Positions 41,510-55,414 are shown, numbered from the stretch's first letter. The stretch is DNA of 60,000 nucleotides from Symsagittifera roscoffensis (GCF_963678635.1 NC_087062.1:36980052-37040051), one strand, 5' to 3'. Translations and numbers: made by a program. Notes: generated by a model from the letters alone, not told the origin.

Positions 41510-42050
41510 GTGAGGCGATCAGGGGGGAGGTAGCTGAACCCCATGTATTAAGATACGTTATAGATTTCCGGTCAGCCAGCTATGTATTAAGATTAGGTAT
41601 AGAGTCTCCAATTTATCAAGATAAAAAAAACCAATGGTAAGGTTTTATGGTTTGTGTGATGGTAAGATAATGATAAGAAAAACTAATTTTTTTGGATTTT
41701 AATTGGAAATGTCTAGTTTTTTCGCAAAAATCTCGGCGCGCGTTATCTAACACTAAATATTACTGGTTAATTAATTAGGTTTAGATTGTGAAATGAAGAT
41801 TTTTTAATTAGTTTTTTGGTACATGGTAAATCAATGGTAAGCGTTTTTGGGCAAAAACTTGGAATTTTTATGAAAAAAAAAGTTTCAAAAAAAATTAAAA
41901 ACAGGATAAAGCTTGTTATAATTCGACCGATTAATTAAGTTATTAGATACTCTTATTTTTTGAAACATTTACTTGAAGAATGCTGAAACCTACTAAAACT
42001 GCGAAAAAAAACAGGGATTATGGAAAAATAATCGCAAAAATTAATTTCAA
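41510..42050 (-). repeat. Dispersed repeat, copy 2 (inverted)
   Basis: Reverse complement of the repeat at 10,300-10,840, with strong divergence. It separates the Penelope remnant from the satellite array. Confidence 0.6.
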
Positions 42051-42059
42051 GTTTTTTTT

Positions 42060-45000
42060 TGAAAAAATTGCGAAAATATGAACTTTTTTAGAATTTTCAG
42101 TCAAAACCTTAAAATATGATACAATTTACCTTAATGTGAGCTCAGAAGCAAATTATATAAGGTTCTGAATATCAAAGAGAAAGCTCATAATGCCTCCAAA
42201 CCTATTGAAACTTCGAAAAAAGTCAAGGCTTTTGAAAAAAGAAATGCAAATGTTTTTTATACGTATTTGGAAAAAGTTGCAAAAATTTTAAGTTTTTGGG
42301 AAAAAATTGGAGAAATCCCATATTTTGCTTTATGTATTGTTGATTCTGATCTAATTGAAAAAAAACTTTTTACATGCAGAGTTTAAGATTGAGCTCAATT
42401 TATATTTGAATTGGCATCATGTTGAGAAAATTATACAAAATTTCGAATGAAAAAATGAATTTTTCCACAATTTTTTCTCAAAAAATTGAAATACGATAAA
42501 GTTTACCATAATTTGAGCTAAGAGCGGGTTATATAATGTTCTAAACACTAAAAAGAAAGCTCATAATAGCAGAATTAAATTTGAAACTACCGGAAAATAG
42601 TGAAATTAATTGTAATTTTTGAGAAAGTGATGTATAAATTAATCAAACTTAACCAAATTTTTCCAGTTTCAACCTTTTATTTGGGTAATTAACTGGTATC
42701 TTTTATCCAGTTCAGGGAGAATTGAAATAAGAATCTCAAATCAATTGAACATTAAGAGCAATTTTCTGTAAATTCTCTCTATGATTCAACTCGTCCTCAG
42801 TTTTTTCTCAATGATTTTACCCAAATTTGGTTAAAAATTATAACTTGTGAGAAATTTTCATGCTAATAATTAAAAAAATTCTAATCAATGATGAAAAACG
42901 ATCAGTTTATTGCTAAAATTGAGCAAAATTGAGGTAAATTTTTCTTAGAAGTGTATAAGATATTAGATGAAATTCAACAAAAATTTTTTATAATTAATGA
43001 TTACCTCTGTTGCTTTTCAAACATCATTTTCATGAGTTTTCTTTAGAAATGTTCTGAATTTAGGGTCATTCTTGTTTTCTGCTCAATACATTATTTCGCT
43101 ATTGAACTCATTTAGCAAGAAAATTTTGTCAGAACTGAGGAATTTAGTAGGAAAAAAAGAGTATCAATTGAACGAACAATTGGCTGGCAGAGAATAAATT
43201 AGAACTGATACTGTCTGATTATTACGATGTAATTTGTAATCTCATAATTTTGCCTAAATCTCATAATTTTGCTTAGTGTATTGTTGCTTTTGATCTAACT
43301 GAACAAACACTTTTACGTGTTTTAAAATTGAGCTCAAACTGTATTTTAATTGGCATCTTGTTGAGAAAATGATACATTTTGAAAAAAAAAGTTTTTCCAC
43401 AATATTTTTTTTAAAAAATTGAAATTCTACAAACTTTACCATAGTTTGAGCTAAAAAACGCGGGTTATATAATGCTGTAAACACTACAAAGAAACCTCAT
43501 AATAGCAGAATCAAATTTGAAACTTCCGGAAAAAAGTGAAATTAATTGTAATTTTTGAGAAAGTAAGGTATAAATTAATCAAACTTAACCAAAATTTTTC
43601 AGTTTTAACCTTTTATTTGGGTAATTAACTGGTATCATTTATCCAGTTCAGGAAGAATTGAAATGAGTATCTCAAATCAAATGATTATTAAGAGCAATAT
43701 TCTGTAAAATATCTAGATCAAACTACATGATTCAACTCCTCCTCAGTTTTTTCTCAATAATTTTACCCAAACTTGGTTAAAAATTACAACTTGTGAGAAA
43801 TTTATCTTGCTAATATTTAAAAAAAATTCAGATCAATGATGAAAAACGATCAATTTATTGCTAAAACTGACCGAAATTGAGGTAAACTTTTCTTAACATT
43901 TTATTAGATATTAGATTAATTTCAAAAAATTTTTTTTTAAACTGATGATTATCTCTGTTGCTTTTCAAACATCAATTTTATGAGTTTTCTGTAGAAATGT
44001 TCTGAATTTAAGGTCATTCTTGTTTTCTGCTCAATACATTCTTTCGCTATCGAACTCATTTTGCAAGAAAATTTAGTCAGAACTGAGGAATTTAGTAGGA
44101 AAAAAAGAGTATCAATTGAACGAACAATTGGCTGGCAGAGATTAAATTAGAACTGATACTGTCTGATTATTACGATGTAATTTGTAATCTCATAATTTTG
44201 CCTAAATCTCATAATTTTGCTTAATGTACTGTTGCTTTTGATCTAACTGAACAAACACTTTTACGTGCTTTAAAATTGAGCTCAAACTGTATTTTAATTG
44301 GCATCTTGTTGAGAAAATGATACAACATTTTGAAAAAAAAAGTTTTCCACAATATTTTTTTAAAAAATTGAAATTCTACAAAATTTACCATAGTTTGAGC
44401 TAGAAAGCGGGTTATATAATGCTCTACAAAGAAGCTCATAGGCTTATAAAACACTACAAAGAAAGCTCATAATAGCAGAATCAAATTTGAAACTTCCAAA
44501 AAATAGCGATATTAATTGTAATTTTTGAGAAAGTAAGGTATAAATTAATCGAATTTAACCAAAATTTTCCAGTTTCAACCTTTTATTTGGGTAATTAACT
44601 GGTATTTTTTAACCAGTTCAGGGAGAATTGAAATAAGAATCTCAAATTAAATGAACATTGAGAGCAATTTTCTGTAAAATTTCTGGATCAAACTCCATGA
44701 TTTAACTCCTCCTCAGTTTTTTCTCAATGATTTTACCCAAATTTGTTTAAAAATTACAACATATGAGAAAGTTTTCACGCTAATAATTTAAAAAATTTCA
44801 GATCAATGATGAAAAACGATAAATTTATTGCTAAAATAGACCAAATTTGAGGTACATATTTTTTAAAGGTGTATTAGATTTTAGATGAAATTCAACAAAG
44901 TCTTTTTTATAACCAATGATTATCTCTGTTGCTTTTCAAACATCAATTTTATGATTTTTTTGTAGAAATGTTCTGAATTTAGGGTCATTCTTGTTTTCTG

Positions 45001-48000
45001 CTCAATACATTATTTCGCTATTGAACTCATTTTGCAAGAAAATTTAGTCAGAACTGAGGAATTTAGTAGGAAAAAAATAGTATCAATTGAACGAACAATT
45101 GGCTGGCAGAGATTAAACTAGAACTGATACTGTCTGATCATTACGATGTGATTTGTAATCTCATAATTTTGCTTAAATCTCATAATTTTGCTTAATATAT
45201 TGTTGCTTTTGATCTAATTGAAAAAATACTTTTAATTGCAGAGTTTAAAATTGAGCTCTAGCTGTATTTTAATTGGCATCATATTGACAAAAGTATACAA
45301 AATTTGAATAAAAAATGAGTTTTTTCTTTTTTTTCTCAAAAAAGTGAAATACTACAAACTTTATCATAGTTTGAGCTAAAAAGCGGGTTATATAATGCTC
45401 TAAACACTTCAAAAAAAGCTCATAATAGCAGAATCAAATTTGAGACTTCCAAAAAATAGTGATTTTAATTGTAATTTTTGAGAAAGTAAAGTATAAATTA
45501 ATCAAATTTAACCAAAATTTTCCAGTTTCAACATTTTATTTGGGTAATTAACTGGTATCTTTTAACCAGTTCAGGGAGAATTGAAATAAGAATCTCAAAT
45601 TAAACGAACATTTAGAGCAATTTTCTGTAAAATTTCTGGATCAAACTTCATGATTCAACTCCTCCTCAGTTTTTTCTCAATAATTTTACCCAAATTTGTT
45701 TAAAAATTACAACATATGAAAAATTTTTCACGCTAATAATTAAAAAAATTTCAGATCAATGATGAAAAACGATAAATTTATTGCTAAAATAGACCAAATT
45801 TGAGGTATATTTTTTTAAAGGTGTATTAGATTTTAGATGATAACCGATGATTATCTCTGGTGCCTTTCAAACATCAATTTCATGATTTTTTTGTAGAAAT
45901 GTTCTGAATTTAAGCTCATTCTTGTTTTCTGCTGAATACATTCTTTCGCTAATGAATTCATTTTGCAAGAAAATTTAGTCAAAACTGAGGAATGTAGTAG
46001 GACAAAAATAGTATCAATTGAACGAACAATTGGCTGGCAGAGATTAAACTAGAACTGATACTGTCTGATCATTACGATGTGATTTGTAATCTCATAATTT
46101 TGCTTAAATCTCATAATTTTGTTTAATGTATTGTTGCTTTTGATCTAATTGAAAAAATACTTTAAATGCAGAGTTTAAAATTGAGCTCTAACTGTATTTT
46201 AATTGGCATCATGTTGACAAAAGTATACAAAATTTGAATAAAAAATGAGTTTTTTCATTTTTTTTCTCAAAAAAGTGAAATACTACAAACTTTATCATAG
46301 TTTGAGCTAAAAAGCGGGTTATATAATGCTCTAAACACTTCAAAATAAAATTCATAATAGCAGAATCGAATTTGAAATTTCCAAAAAATAGTGATATTAA
46401 TTGTAATTTTTGAGAAAGTAAGGTATAAATTAATCAAATTTAACCAAAACTTTCCAGTTCAGGGAGAATTGAAATAAGAATCTCAAATTAAATGAACATT
46501 GAGCGCAATTTTCTGTAAAATTTCTGGATCAAACTCCATGATTTAACTCCTCCTCAGTTTTTTCTCAATGATTTTACCCAAATTTGTATAAAAAAAAAAA
46601 CCAATGAGAAGTTTTTCACGCTAATAATTTAAAAAATTTCAGATCAATGATGAAAAACGATAAATTTATTGCTAAAATAGACCAAATTTGAGGTATATAT
46701 TTTTTAAATGTGTATTAGATTTTAGATGAAACTCAACAAAGTCTTTTTTATAACCAATGATTATCTCTGTTGCTTTTCAAACATCAATTTCATGATTTTT
46801 TTTGTAGAATTTTTCTGAATTTATGGTCAATCTTGTTTTCTGCTCAATACATTCTTTCGCTTTTGAACTCAATTTGCAAGAAAAAAATTTAGTCAGAACT
46901 GAGGAATTTAGTAGGAAAATAGTATCAATTGAACAAACAATTGGCTGGCAGAGATTAAATTAGAACTGATACCGTCTGATTATTACGATGTAATTTGTAA
47001 TCTCATAGTTTTGCTTCAATCTAATACTTTTGCTTAAGTTATTGCTGCTTCTGATCTAATTGAACAAATACTTGTACGTGCTTTAAAATTGAGCTCAAAT
47101 TGTATTTTAATTGGCTTCTTGTTGAGAAAATGGTATAAAAAATGAGTTTTTCCACAATTTCTTTTCAAAAAATTGAAATACTACAAACTTTACCATAGTT
47201 TGAGCTAAAAAGCGGGTTATATAATGCTCTAAACACTACAGAGAAATCTCATTATAGCAGATTCAATTTTGAAACGTCCGGAAAATAGTGAAATTAGTTG
47301 AATTTTTTGAGAAGGTAAAGTGTAAATTAATCAAATTTAACCAAAATTTTCCAGTTTCAACCTTTTATTTGGGTAATTAATTGGTTTTTTGTCCAGTTCA
47401 GGGAGAATTGAAACAGGAATCTCAATTCAATTGAACTTTAAGAGCAGTATTCTATAAAATTTCTAGATCAAACTCCGTGATTCAACTACTCCTCAGCTTT
47501 TTCTCAATGATTTTACTCAAATTTGTACAAAAATTACAAATTGTGGGATTTTTTTCATGCTAATAACTAAAAAATTTCAGATCAATGATGAAAAACGATA
47601 AATTTATTGCTAAAATAGACCAAATTTGAGGTATATATTTTTTAAATGTGTACTAGCTTTTAGATGAAACTCAACAAAGTCTTTTTTATAACCAATGATT
47701 ATCTCTGTTGCTTTTCAAACATCAATTTCATGATTTTTTTTGTAGAATTCTTCTGAATTTATGGTCAATCTTGTTTTCTGCTCAATACATTCTTTCGCTA
47801 TTGAACTCAAATTGCAAGAAAAAAATTTAGTCAGAACTGAGGAATTTAGTAGGAAAATAGTATCAATTGAACAAACAATTGGCTGGCAGAGATTAAATTA
47901 GAACTGATACCGTCTGATTATTACGATGTAATTTGTAATCTCATAGTTTTGCTTCAATCTAATACTTTTGCTTAAGTTATTGCTGCTTCTGATCTAATTG

Positions 48001-51000
48001 AACAAATACTTGTACGTGCTTTAAAATTGAGCTCAAATTGTATTTTAATTGGCTTCTTGTTGAGAAAATGGTATAAAAAATGAGTTTTTCCACAATTTCT
48101 TTTCAAAAAATTGAAATACTACAAACTTTACCATAGTTTGAGCTAAAAAGCGGGTTATATAATGCTCTAAACACTACAGAGAAATCTCATAATAGCAGAT
48201 TCAATTTCGAAACGTCCGGAAAATAGTGAAATTAATTGAATTTTTTGAGAAGGTAAAGTGTAAATTAATCAAATTTAACCAAAATTTTCCAGTTTCAACC
48301 TTTTATTTGGGTAATTAATTGGTTTTTTGTCCAGTTCAGGGAGAATTGAAACAGGAATCTCAATTCAATTGAACCTTAAGAGCAGTATTCTATAAAATTT
48401 CTAGATCAAACTCCGTGATTTAACTCCTCCTCAGTTTTTTCTCAATGATTTTACCCAAATTTGTAAAAAAAAAAAACAACCAATGTGAAGTTTTTCACGC
48501 TAATAATTTAAAAAATTTCAGATCAATGATGAAAAACGATAAAATTATTGCTAAAATAGACCAAATTTGAGATAAATTTTTCTTAAAAGTGTTTTAGATT
48601 TTAGATGAAATTCGACAAAATCTTTTTATAACCGATGATTATCTCTGTTGCTTTTCAAACATCAATTTCATGATTTTTTTGTAGAAATGTTCTGAATTTA
48701 AGGTCATTCTTGTTTTCTGCTCAATACATTATTTCGCTATTGAACTCATTTTGCAAGAAAATTTAGTCAGAACTGAGGAATTTAGTAGGAAAAAAAAGAG
48801 TATCAATTGAACGAACAATTGGCTGGCAGAGATTAAATTAGAACTGATACTGTCTGATTATTACGATGTAATTTGTAACCTCATAATTTTGCTTAAATCT
48901 CATAATTTTGCTTAATGTATTGTTGCTTTTGATCTAACTGAACAAACACTTTTACGTGCTTTAAAATTGAGCTCAAACTTTATTTTAATTGGCATCTTGT
49001 TGAGAAAATGATACAACATTTTGAAAAAAAAAGAATTTTTCCACAAAATTTTTTTAAAAAATTGAAATTCTTCAAACTTTACCATAGTTTGAGCTAAAAA
49101 GCGGGTTATATAATGCTCTAAACAGTACAAAGAAAGCTCATATTAGCCGAATCAAATTTGAAACTTCCGGAAAATAGTGAAATAAAGTGTAATTTTTGAG
49201 AAAGTAAGGTATAAATTAATCAAACTTAACCAACATTTTTTTTTCTGTTTTAACCTTTCATTTGGGTAATTAAATGGTATCATTTATCCAGTTCAGAAAG
49301 AATTGAAATAAGAATCTCAAATTAAATGAACATTGAGAGCAATTTTGTGTAAAATTTCTGGATCAAACTCCATGATTTAACTCCTCCTCAGTTTTTTCTC
49401 AATGATTTTATCCAATTTTGCTTAAAAATTACAATATATGAGAAATTTTTCACGCTAATAATTTAAAAAATTTCAGATCAATGATGAAAAACGATAAATT
49501 TATTGCTAAAATAGACCAAATTTGAGGTATATATTTTTTAAAGGTGTATTAGATTTTAGATGAAATTCAACAAAGTCTTTTTTATAACCGATGATTATCT
49601 CTGTTGCTTTTCAAACATCAATTTCATGATTTTTTTGTAGAAATTTTCTGAATTTAAGGTCAATCTTGTTTTCTGCTTAATACATTCTTTCGCTATTGAA
49701 CTCAATTTGCAAGAAAATTTAGTCAGAACTGAGGAATTTAGTAGGAAAGAAGTATCAATTGAACAAACAATTGGCTGGCAGAGATTAAATTAGAACTGAT
49801 ACCGTCTGATTATTTCGATGTAATTTGTATTTTCATAATTTTGCTTCAATCTAATTCTTTTGCTTAAGTTATTGTTGCTTCTGACCTAATTGAACAAATA
49901 CTTGTACGTGCTTTAAAATTGAGCTCAAACTGTATTTTAATTGGCATCTTGTTGTGAAAATGATACAAAATTTTGTATAAAAAATGAGTTTTTCCTCAAT
50001 TTCTTTTCAAAAAATTGAAATACTACAAACTTTACAATAGTATGAGCTACAAAGCGGGTTATATAATGCTCTAAACACTACAGAGAAAGCTCATAATAGC
50101 AGATGCAATTTCGAAACTTCCGGAAAATAGTGAAATTAATTGTTTTTTTCGAGAAGGTAAAGTATAAATTAACCAAATTTAACCAAAATTTTCCAGTTTC
50201 AACCTTTTATTTGTGTAATTAATTGGTTTTTTTGTCCAATTCAGGGAGAACTGAAATAGGAATCTCAAGTCAATTGAACCTTAAGAGCAGTGTTCTATAA
50301 AATTTCCGATCAAACTCCGTGATTCAACTACTCGTCAGCTTTTTCTCAATGATTTTACCCAAATTTGTACAAAAATTACAACTTGTGGGAATTTTTTCAT
50401 GCTAAGAATTAAAAAAATTTCAGATCAATGATGAAAAACGATAAATTTATTGCTAAAATAGACCAAATTTGAGGTAAATTTTTCTTAAAATTGTATTAGA
50501 TTTTAGATGATAACCGATGATTATCTCTGGTGCCTTTCAAACATCAATTTCATGATTTTTTTGTAGAAATGTTCTGAATTTAAGGTCATTCTTGTTTTCT
50601 GCTCAATACATTATTTCGCTATTGAACTGATTTTGCAAGAAAACTTAGTCAGAACTGAGGAAATTAGTAGGAAAAAAAGAGTATCAATTGAACGAACAAT
50701 TGGCTGGCAGAGATTAAATTAGAACTGATACTGTCTGATTATTACGATGTAATTTGTAACCTCATAATTTTGCTTAAATCTCATTATTTTGCCTAATGTA
50801 TTGTTGCTTTTGATCTAACTGAACAAACACTTTTACGTGCTTTAAAATTGAGCTCAAACTGTATTTTAATTGGCATCTTGTTGAGAAAATGATACAACAT
50901 TTTGAAAAAAAAAAAGAATTTTTCCACAATATTTTTTAAAAAAATTGAAATTCTACAATTTTTACCATAGTTTGAGCTAAAAAGCGGGTTATATAATGCT

Positions 51001-53160
51001 CTAAACACTACAAAAAAAGCTCATAATAGCAGAATCAAATTTGAAACTTCCGGAAAATAGTGAAATAAATTGTAATTTTTGAGAATGTAAGGTATAAATT
51101 AATCAAACTTAACCAAAATTTTTCAGTTTTAACCTTTTATTTGGATAATTAACTGGTATAAATTATCCAGTTCAGGAAGAATTGAAATAAGAATCTCAAA
51201 TTAAATGAACATTGAGAGCAATTTTCTCTAATATTTCTGGATCAAACTCCATGATTTAACTCCTCCTCAGTTTTTTCTCAATGATTTTACCCAAATTTGT
51301 TTAAAAATTACAATATATGAGAAATTTTTCACGCTAATAATTTAAAAAATTTCAGATCAATGATGAAAAACGATAAATTTATTGCTAAAATAGACCAAAT
51401 TTGAGGTATATATTTTTTAAAGGTGTATTAGATTTTAGATGAAATTCAACAAATACTACAATTTTTACCATAGTTTGAGCTAAAAAGCGGGTTATATAAT
51501 GCTCTAAACACTACAGAGAAAGCTCATAATAGCAGATTTAATTTCAAAACTTCCGGAAAATAGTGAAATTAATTGTATTTTTCGAGAAGGTAAAGTATAA
51601 ATTAATCAAATTTAACCAAAGTTTTGCAGTTTCAACCTTTTATTTGTGTAATTAATTGGTTTTTTTGTCCAGTTCAGGGAGAATTGAAATAGGAATCTCA
51701 AGTCAATTGAACCTTAAGAGCAGTATTCTACAAAATTTCCAGATCAAACTCCGTGATTCAACTACTCCTCAGCTTTTTCTCAATGATTTTACCCAAATTT
51801 GTACAAAAGTTACAACTTGTGGGAATTTTTTCATGCTAATAATTAAAAAAATTTCAGATCAATGATGAAAAACGTTAAATTTATTGCTAAAATAGACCAA
51901 ATTTGAGGTAAAATTTTCTTAAAAGTGTATTAGATTTTAGATGAAATTCGACAAAATCTTTTTATAACCGATGATTATCTCTGTTGCTTTTCAAACATCA
52001 ATTTTATGATTTTTTGTAGAAATGTTCTGAATTTAAGGTCAATCTTGTTTTCTGCTTAATACAATCTTTCGCTATTGAACTCAATTTGCAAGAAAATTTA
52101 GTCAGAACTGAGGAATTTAGTAAGAAAATAGTATCAGTTGAACAAACAATTGGCTGGCAGAGATTAATTTAGAACTGATATCGTCTGATTATTACGATGT
52201 AATTTGTAATCTCATAATTTTGCTTCAATCTAATACTTTTGCTTAAGTTATTGTTGCTTTTGATCTAATTGAACAAATACTTTTACAAGCTTTAAAATTT
52301 AGCCCAAACTGTATTTTAATTGGCATCTTGTTGAGAAAATGATACAAAATTTTGATTAAAAAATGAGGTTTTCCACAATACTTTTTTTTTAAAATTGAAA
52401 TTCTACAAATTTTACCATAGTTTGAGCTAAAAAGCGGGTTATATAATGCTCTAAACACTACAAAGAAAGCTCATAATAGCAGAATCAAGTTTGAAACTTC
52501 CGGAAAATAGTGAAATTATTTGTAATTTTTGAAAAAGTAAAGTATAAATTAATCAAATTTAATCAAAATTTTCCAGTTTCAAACTTTTATTTGGGTAATT
52601 AATTGGTTTTTTTGTCCAGTTCATGGACAGTTGAAATAGGAATCTCAAGTCAATTGAACATTAAGAGCAGTATTCTATAAAATTTCCAGATCAAACTCCG
52701 TGATTCAACTCCTCCTCTGTTTTTTCTCAATGATTTTACCCAAATTTGTACAAAAACTACAACTTGTGAGAAATTTTTCAGCTAATAATTTAAAAAATTG
52801 CAGATCAATGATGAAAAACGATCAGTTTATTGCTAAAATTGACCAAACTTGAGGTTAATTTTTTCTTAAAATGGCATTAGATTTTAGATGAAAATCAACG
52901 AAATGTTCTTCATAACTGATGATTATCTCTGTTGCTTTTCAAACCTAATTTTCATGAGTTTTCTGTAGAAATGTTCTAACTTTAAGGTTATTCTCGTTCT
53001 GACTTTAAAGTTATTCTTTCTTTCGATACTGAACTCAATTTGCAGGAAAATTTAGTCAGATTGAGGACTTTAGTAGGAAAATAGGATCAATTGAACGAAC
53101 AATTGGCTAGCAGAGATGAAATTAGATTTGATACCGTCTGATTTTTACGAAGTAATTTGC
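42060..53160 (+). repeat. Satellite array, monomer about 0.94 kb, about twelve copies
   Basis: The string GCGGGTTATATAATG recurs at about 42,524, 43,460, 44,407, 45,383, 46,314, 47,212, 48,150, 49,101, 50,054, 50,994, 51,487 and 52,434. Spacing is 898-976 bases except one of 493. Each monomer also has CAATTGGCTGGCAGAG, TCAGATCAATGATGAAAAACG and TTGGGTAATTAACTGG-like blocks. The edge monomers (42.06-42.5 and 52.9-53.16 kb) are clearly more diverged. At least three subtypes alternate. No gene; 60-76-codon frames recur at the same phase only because the monomer repeats. Confidence 0.95.
50995..51487 (+). repeat. Short satellite monomer with internal deletion
   Basis: Near 51,450 the text passes from GAAATTCAACAAA directly to TACTACAATTTTTACCATAG, leaving out about 0.45 kb present in the other monomers. 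Confidence 0.85.
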
Positions 53161-53867
53161 AAATGTTTTGCTTATGGTTCCCTTGTTCAGTTGCTAGAAA
53201 AAAATATTTAGGCAACTTTTCAGTAAAACACAACTTTTGATATCATTACCTATCACTTTTCTTGCAAAATAGTTAGTATATTGCTTTTTAGTCTTGACTT
53301 TTGTCGGAAATTCTCTCAAAAATATTCAAGTGAGAAAGAATTGGTGCTGATTAAAGCATTCAAAAGCACATGCAAAAAATGAGAATTTTAAGGTGTATTT
53401 TAACGTTGAGCTTTTGAACAAATTAAGAGCAAATCTATTGATCATAATCTGAAAACCTAGTCACTAACATCAAAAACTTCTAACAGAGCGCGTCTCAAAA
53501 AATCGATTTGGCAAAAGGAACAATTTCATCATTTTCCTATTTTTTTAACCAAGATTTTGATCTATGCTTCATGTATCTTCTTCCAAAAGATGTCGGATTG
53601 GGCTTACTTTACAATGTTATCCTCAAAAAATCTGAGTTTTCATATCAAGTTACTTGATATATCAAATGATGACAAACTTTTCTAATGAACTTTACATAAA
53701 TACAAATCTTTGACACTTTTTATGTTGGACTTTTTCTCAAGATATACTTTATAAGCTAATTTTAATAAAACTATCTCAAAACTCCTCATGAAGTAATTTG
53801 AGTTTCTATCTCATTTTAGCATTTTCTCAGTTTCTGTTTTATCTACTATCTACCAAATTAATCAAAT
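53161..53867. other. No gene seen between the satellite and E3
   Basis: AT-rich. A few T-rich runs, no sustained frame and no match to other parts of the window noticed. Confidence 0.4.
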
Positions 53868-54655
53868 TTGAACAAATTTTTGTAAGAATATTGAATAGAT
53901 GTAAAAATGTATCGTTTCAACGAATGTTCAATAATCCGAAGCTGAATTAATACCATAAATCTTTTGCTAAAAGTCTTAAAATGATTTTCTCACCCTGATT
54001 AATTTTTATTGCATTTCCAAATCAGATTTTCTACACTGAATTAAATTTTTGTTTGAGAATGATGTACATTATTATCTTGAAACTTTCAAAGGTTAGCACA
54101 AACATAATTTTTCTCATCTTTTCCAGGGCAGTTCTGAATTCTTTATCTAAAATCGTCAAAAAACAGCAGAAAACTATAATTCTTGATAAATCAACCCCCA
54201 TTATCTGCTGAATAACGCACTACACTATGAACACTTTCAAAATCTCTAAACAGGGAAAACTTTAAAATGTTAACAAGGCAAAACTTTTCAGTTAGTCGGT
54301 GTTTTACAATTATCCAGTTTTTTTTACAGTTTTTAACCAAATACTTAACCACTAATTAGCGTATGTTATGCCTTTACTACAAATTTATCGCAACAAAGTC
54401 TCCGAAAGCTTGCAGCCAATGAAGTTTTTACTGTTGATTAAAGATTTTTGGATCGATTGTCATGGAAAGTTTCTCGACAATTTGAACTCGATTTTTGCTG
54501 TCTATATCGTCAATCAAAACCTTTGAGCAAAAAAATGACAGATCAAGAATTGTGATAAGAAAACTACATAATTCTTTCTAGAATTTTTCAAATTCATCAC
54601 AATTGTATTTCAGACTCAGTAAAAATTAATATTCATAGTAGTTTGTTCTAAGTTT

Positions 54656-54907
54656 TTATACAAGACATATTATTTTTACCTTCTCTTGGAATGTGTATGG
54701 AGACTGGTGAGCACATAATTTGACATTATGTTGACAATGCTTCTTCTTGAAAAGATTAGTGAGTTCCTCGCTGCTATAAGTATAAAAGTTACAATTCGAA
54801 CACTTCAAAACACCACAGGTTCTACAATGTCTTGACCCATTTTTACGTGTGTTCTCTGCAACATTCGAGACATGCAGCTCTTTTTTTTTCTTTTCAATGA
54901 CAGCATC
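54656..54907 (-). CDS. C2H2 zinc-finger ORF, E3 (best preserved)
   Basis: An ATG-less open frame of 83 codons: basic start (EKKKKELHVSNVAENTRKNG), then HCRTCGVLKCSNCNFYTYSS and EELTNLFKKKHCQ. It has C-x2-C twice in close succession; the second pair begins the finger, though the first histidine position is leucine/phenylalanine here. A run of nine A in the coding strand lies next to an ATG in another frame (54,901 region), so slippage or a frameshift could supply a start. Outward-facing. Probable nucleic-acid-binding protein. Confidence 0.5.
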   Translation of the reverse strand, partial: DAVIEKKKKELHVSNVAENTRKNGSRHCRTCGVLKCSNCNFYTYSSEELTNLFKKKHCQHNVKLCAHQSPYTFQEKVKIICLV

Positions 54908-55119
54908 TCAATAAGTAAAACAAGAATAAATGGAAGATTTAGAATGTCTTGAATTTTTCTAATAATAAACCTTGAATAGCTTCAAAAAATTATTAAAAGT
55001 AAAAAAAAAACAGCTAATTTCTTAACCAATTGTTTTTAACGTGAAAGAAAATCAGAATGGATACTATCCCATTTGACAAAGATGAAAAAATCTTCCTATC
55101 TAAACATAGAGTTTTCGAA

Positions 55120-55215
55120 TGTTTTGATATAAACCAATCAGACTCGAGACTTTCTTATCAAGAAATTTTTAACTTTTTTGATATCAACCAATCAGAATCG
55201 AGCATTCCTTCACAG
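55120..55215 (+). promoter_or_regulatory. Second CCAATCAGA array (E3)
   Basis: GATATAAACCAATCAGACTC and GATATCAACCAATCAGAATC about 66 bases apart, each followed by GAG..TTC. Same unit as in E2 at 35,795-35,965. The 61-codon ORF at 55,057-55,242 with repeated DINQS is a by-product. Confidence 0.6.
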
Positions 55216-55414
55216 GTAATATTTGTGGTCTTAACTAATTAGATCGAAGTATTCACATACTTCAAAATCTTTTTAGATCAGAAAAAAGCTATGCTTGCGA
55301 AACTTCCCAATCAATCAATTTTATTGAAAAATTTCTAACATAACTAACATATACATTTGACACCAAAGTGAGATAGTTTCGATTTCTTGTCTGGTTTATA
55401 TTATTTTTGGATAA

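Larger units (their letters stand above)
53868..55250 (+). repeat. E3 left arm
   Basis: Homologous to 23,062 to about 24,230 of E2, including TTTTTGGATCGATT and the zinc-finger ORF. The membrane-protein gene is not recognisable here, so this arm is shorter. Confidence 0.7.

Noticed and set aside
48912-49130. Recurring 70-77-codon minus ORFs in the satellite (also 43,254; 44,221; 50,793; 52,243)
   Set aside because: They recur because the monomer recurs. The frames shift between copies through A/T-run length changes, so there is no sign of coding constraint.
55057-55242. 61-codon ORF with repeated DINQS
   Set aside because: It reads through two units of the CCAATCAGA array; the repeats explain the apparent protein repeat.
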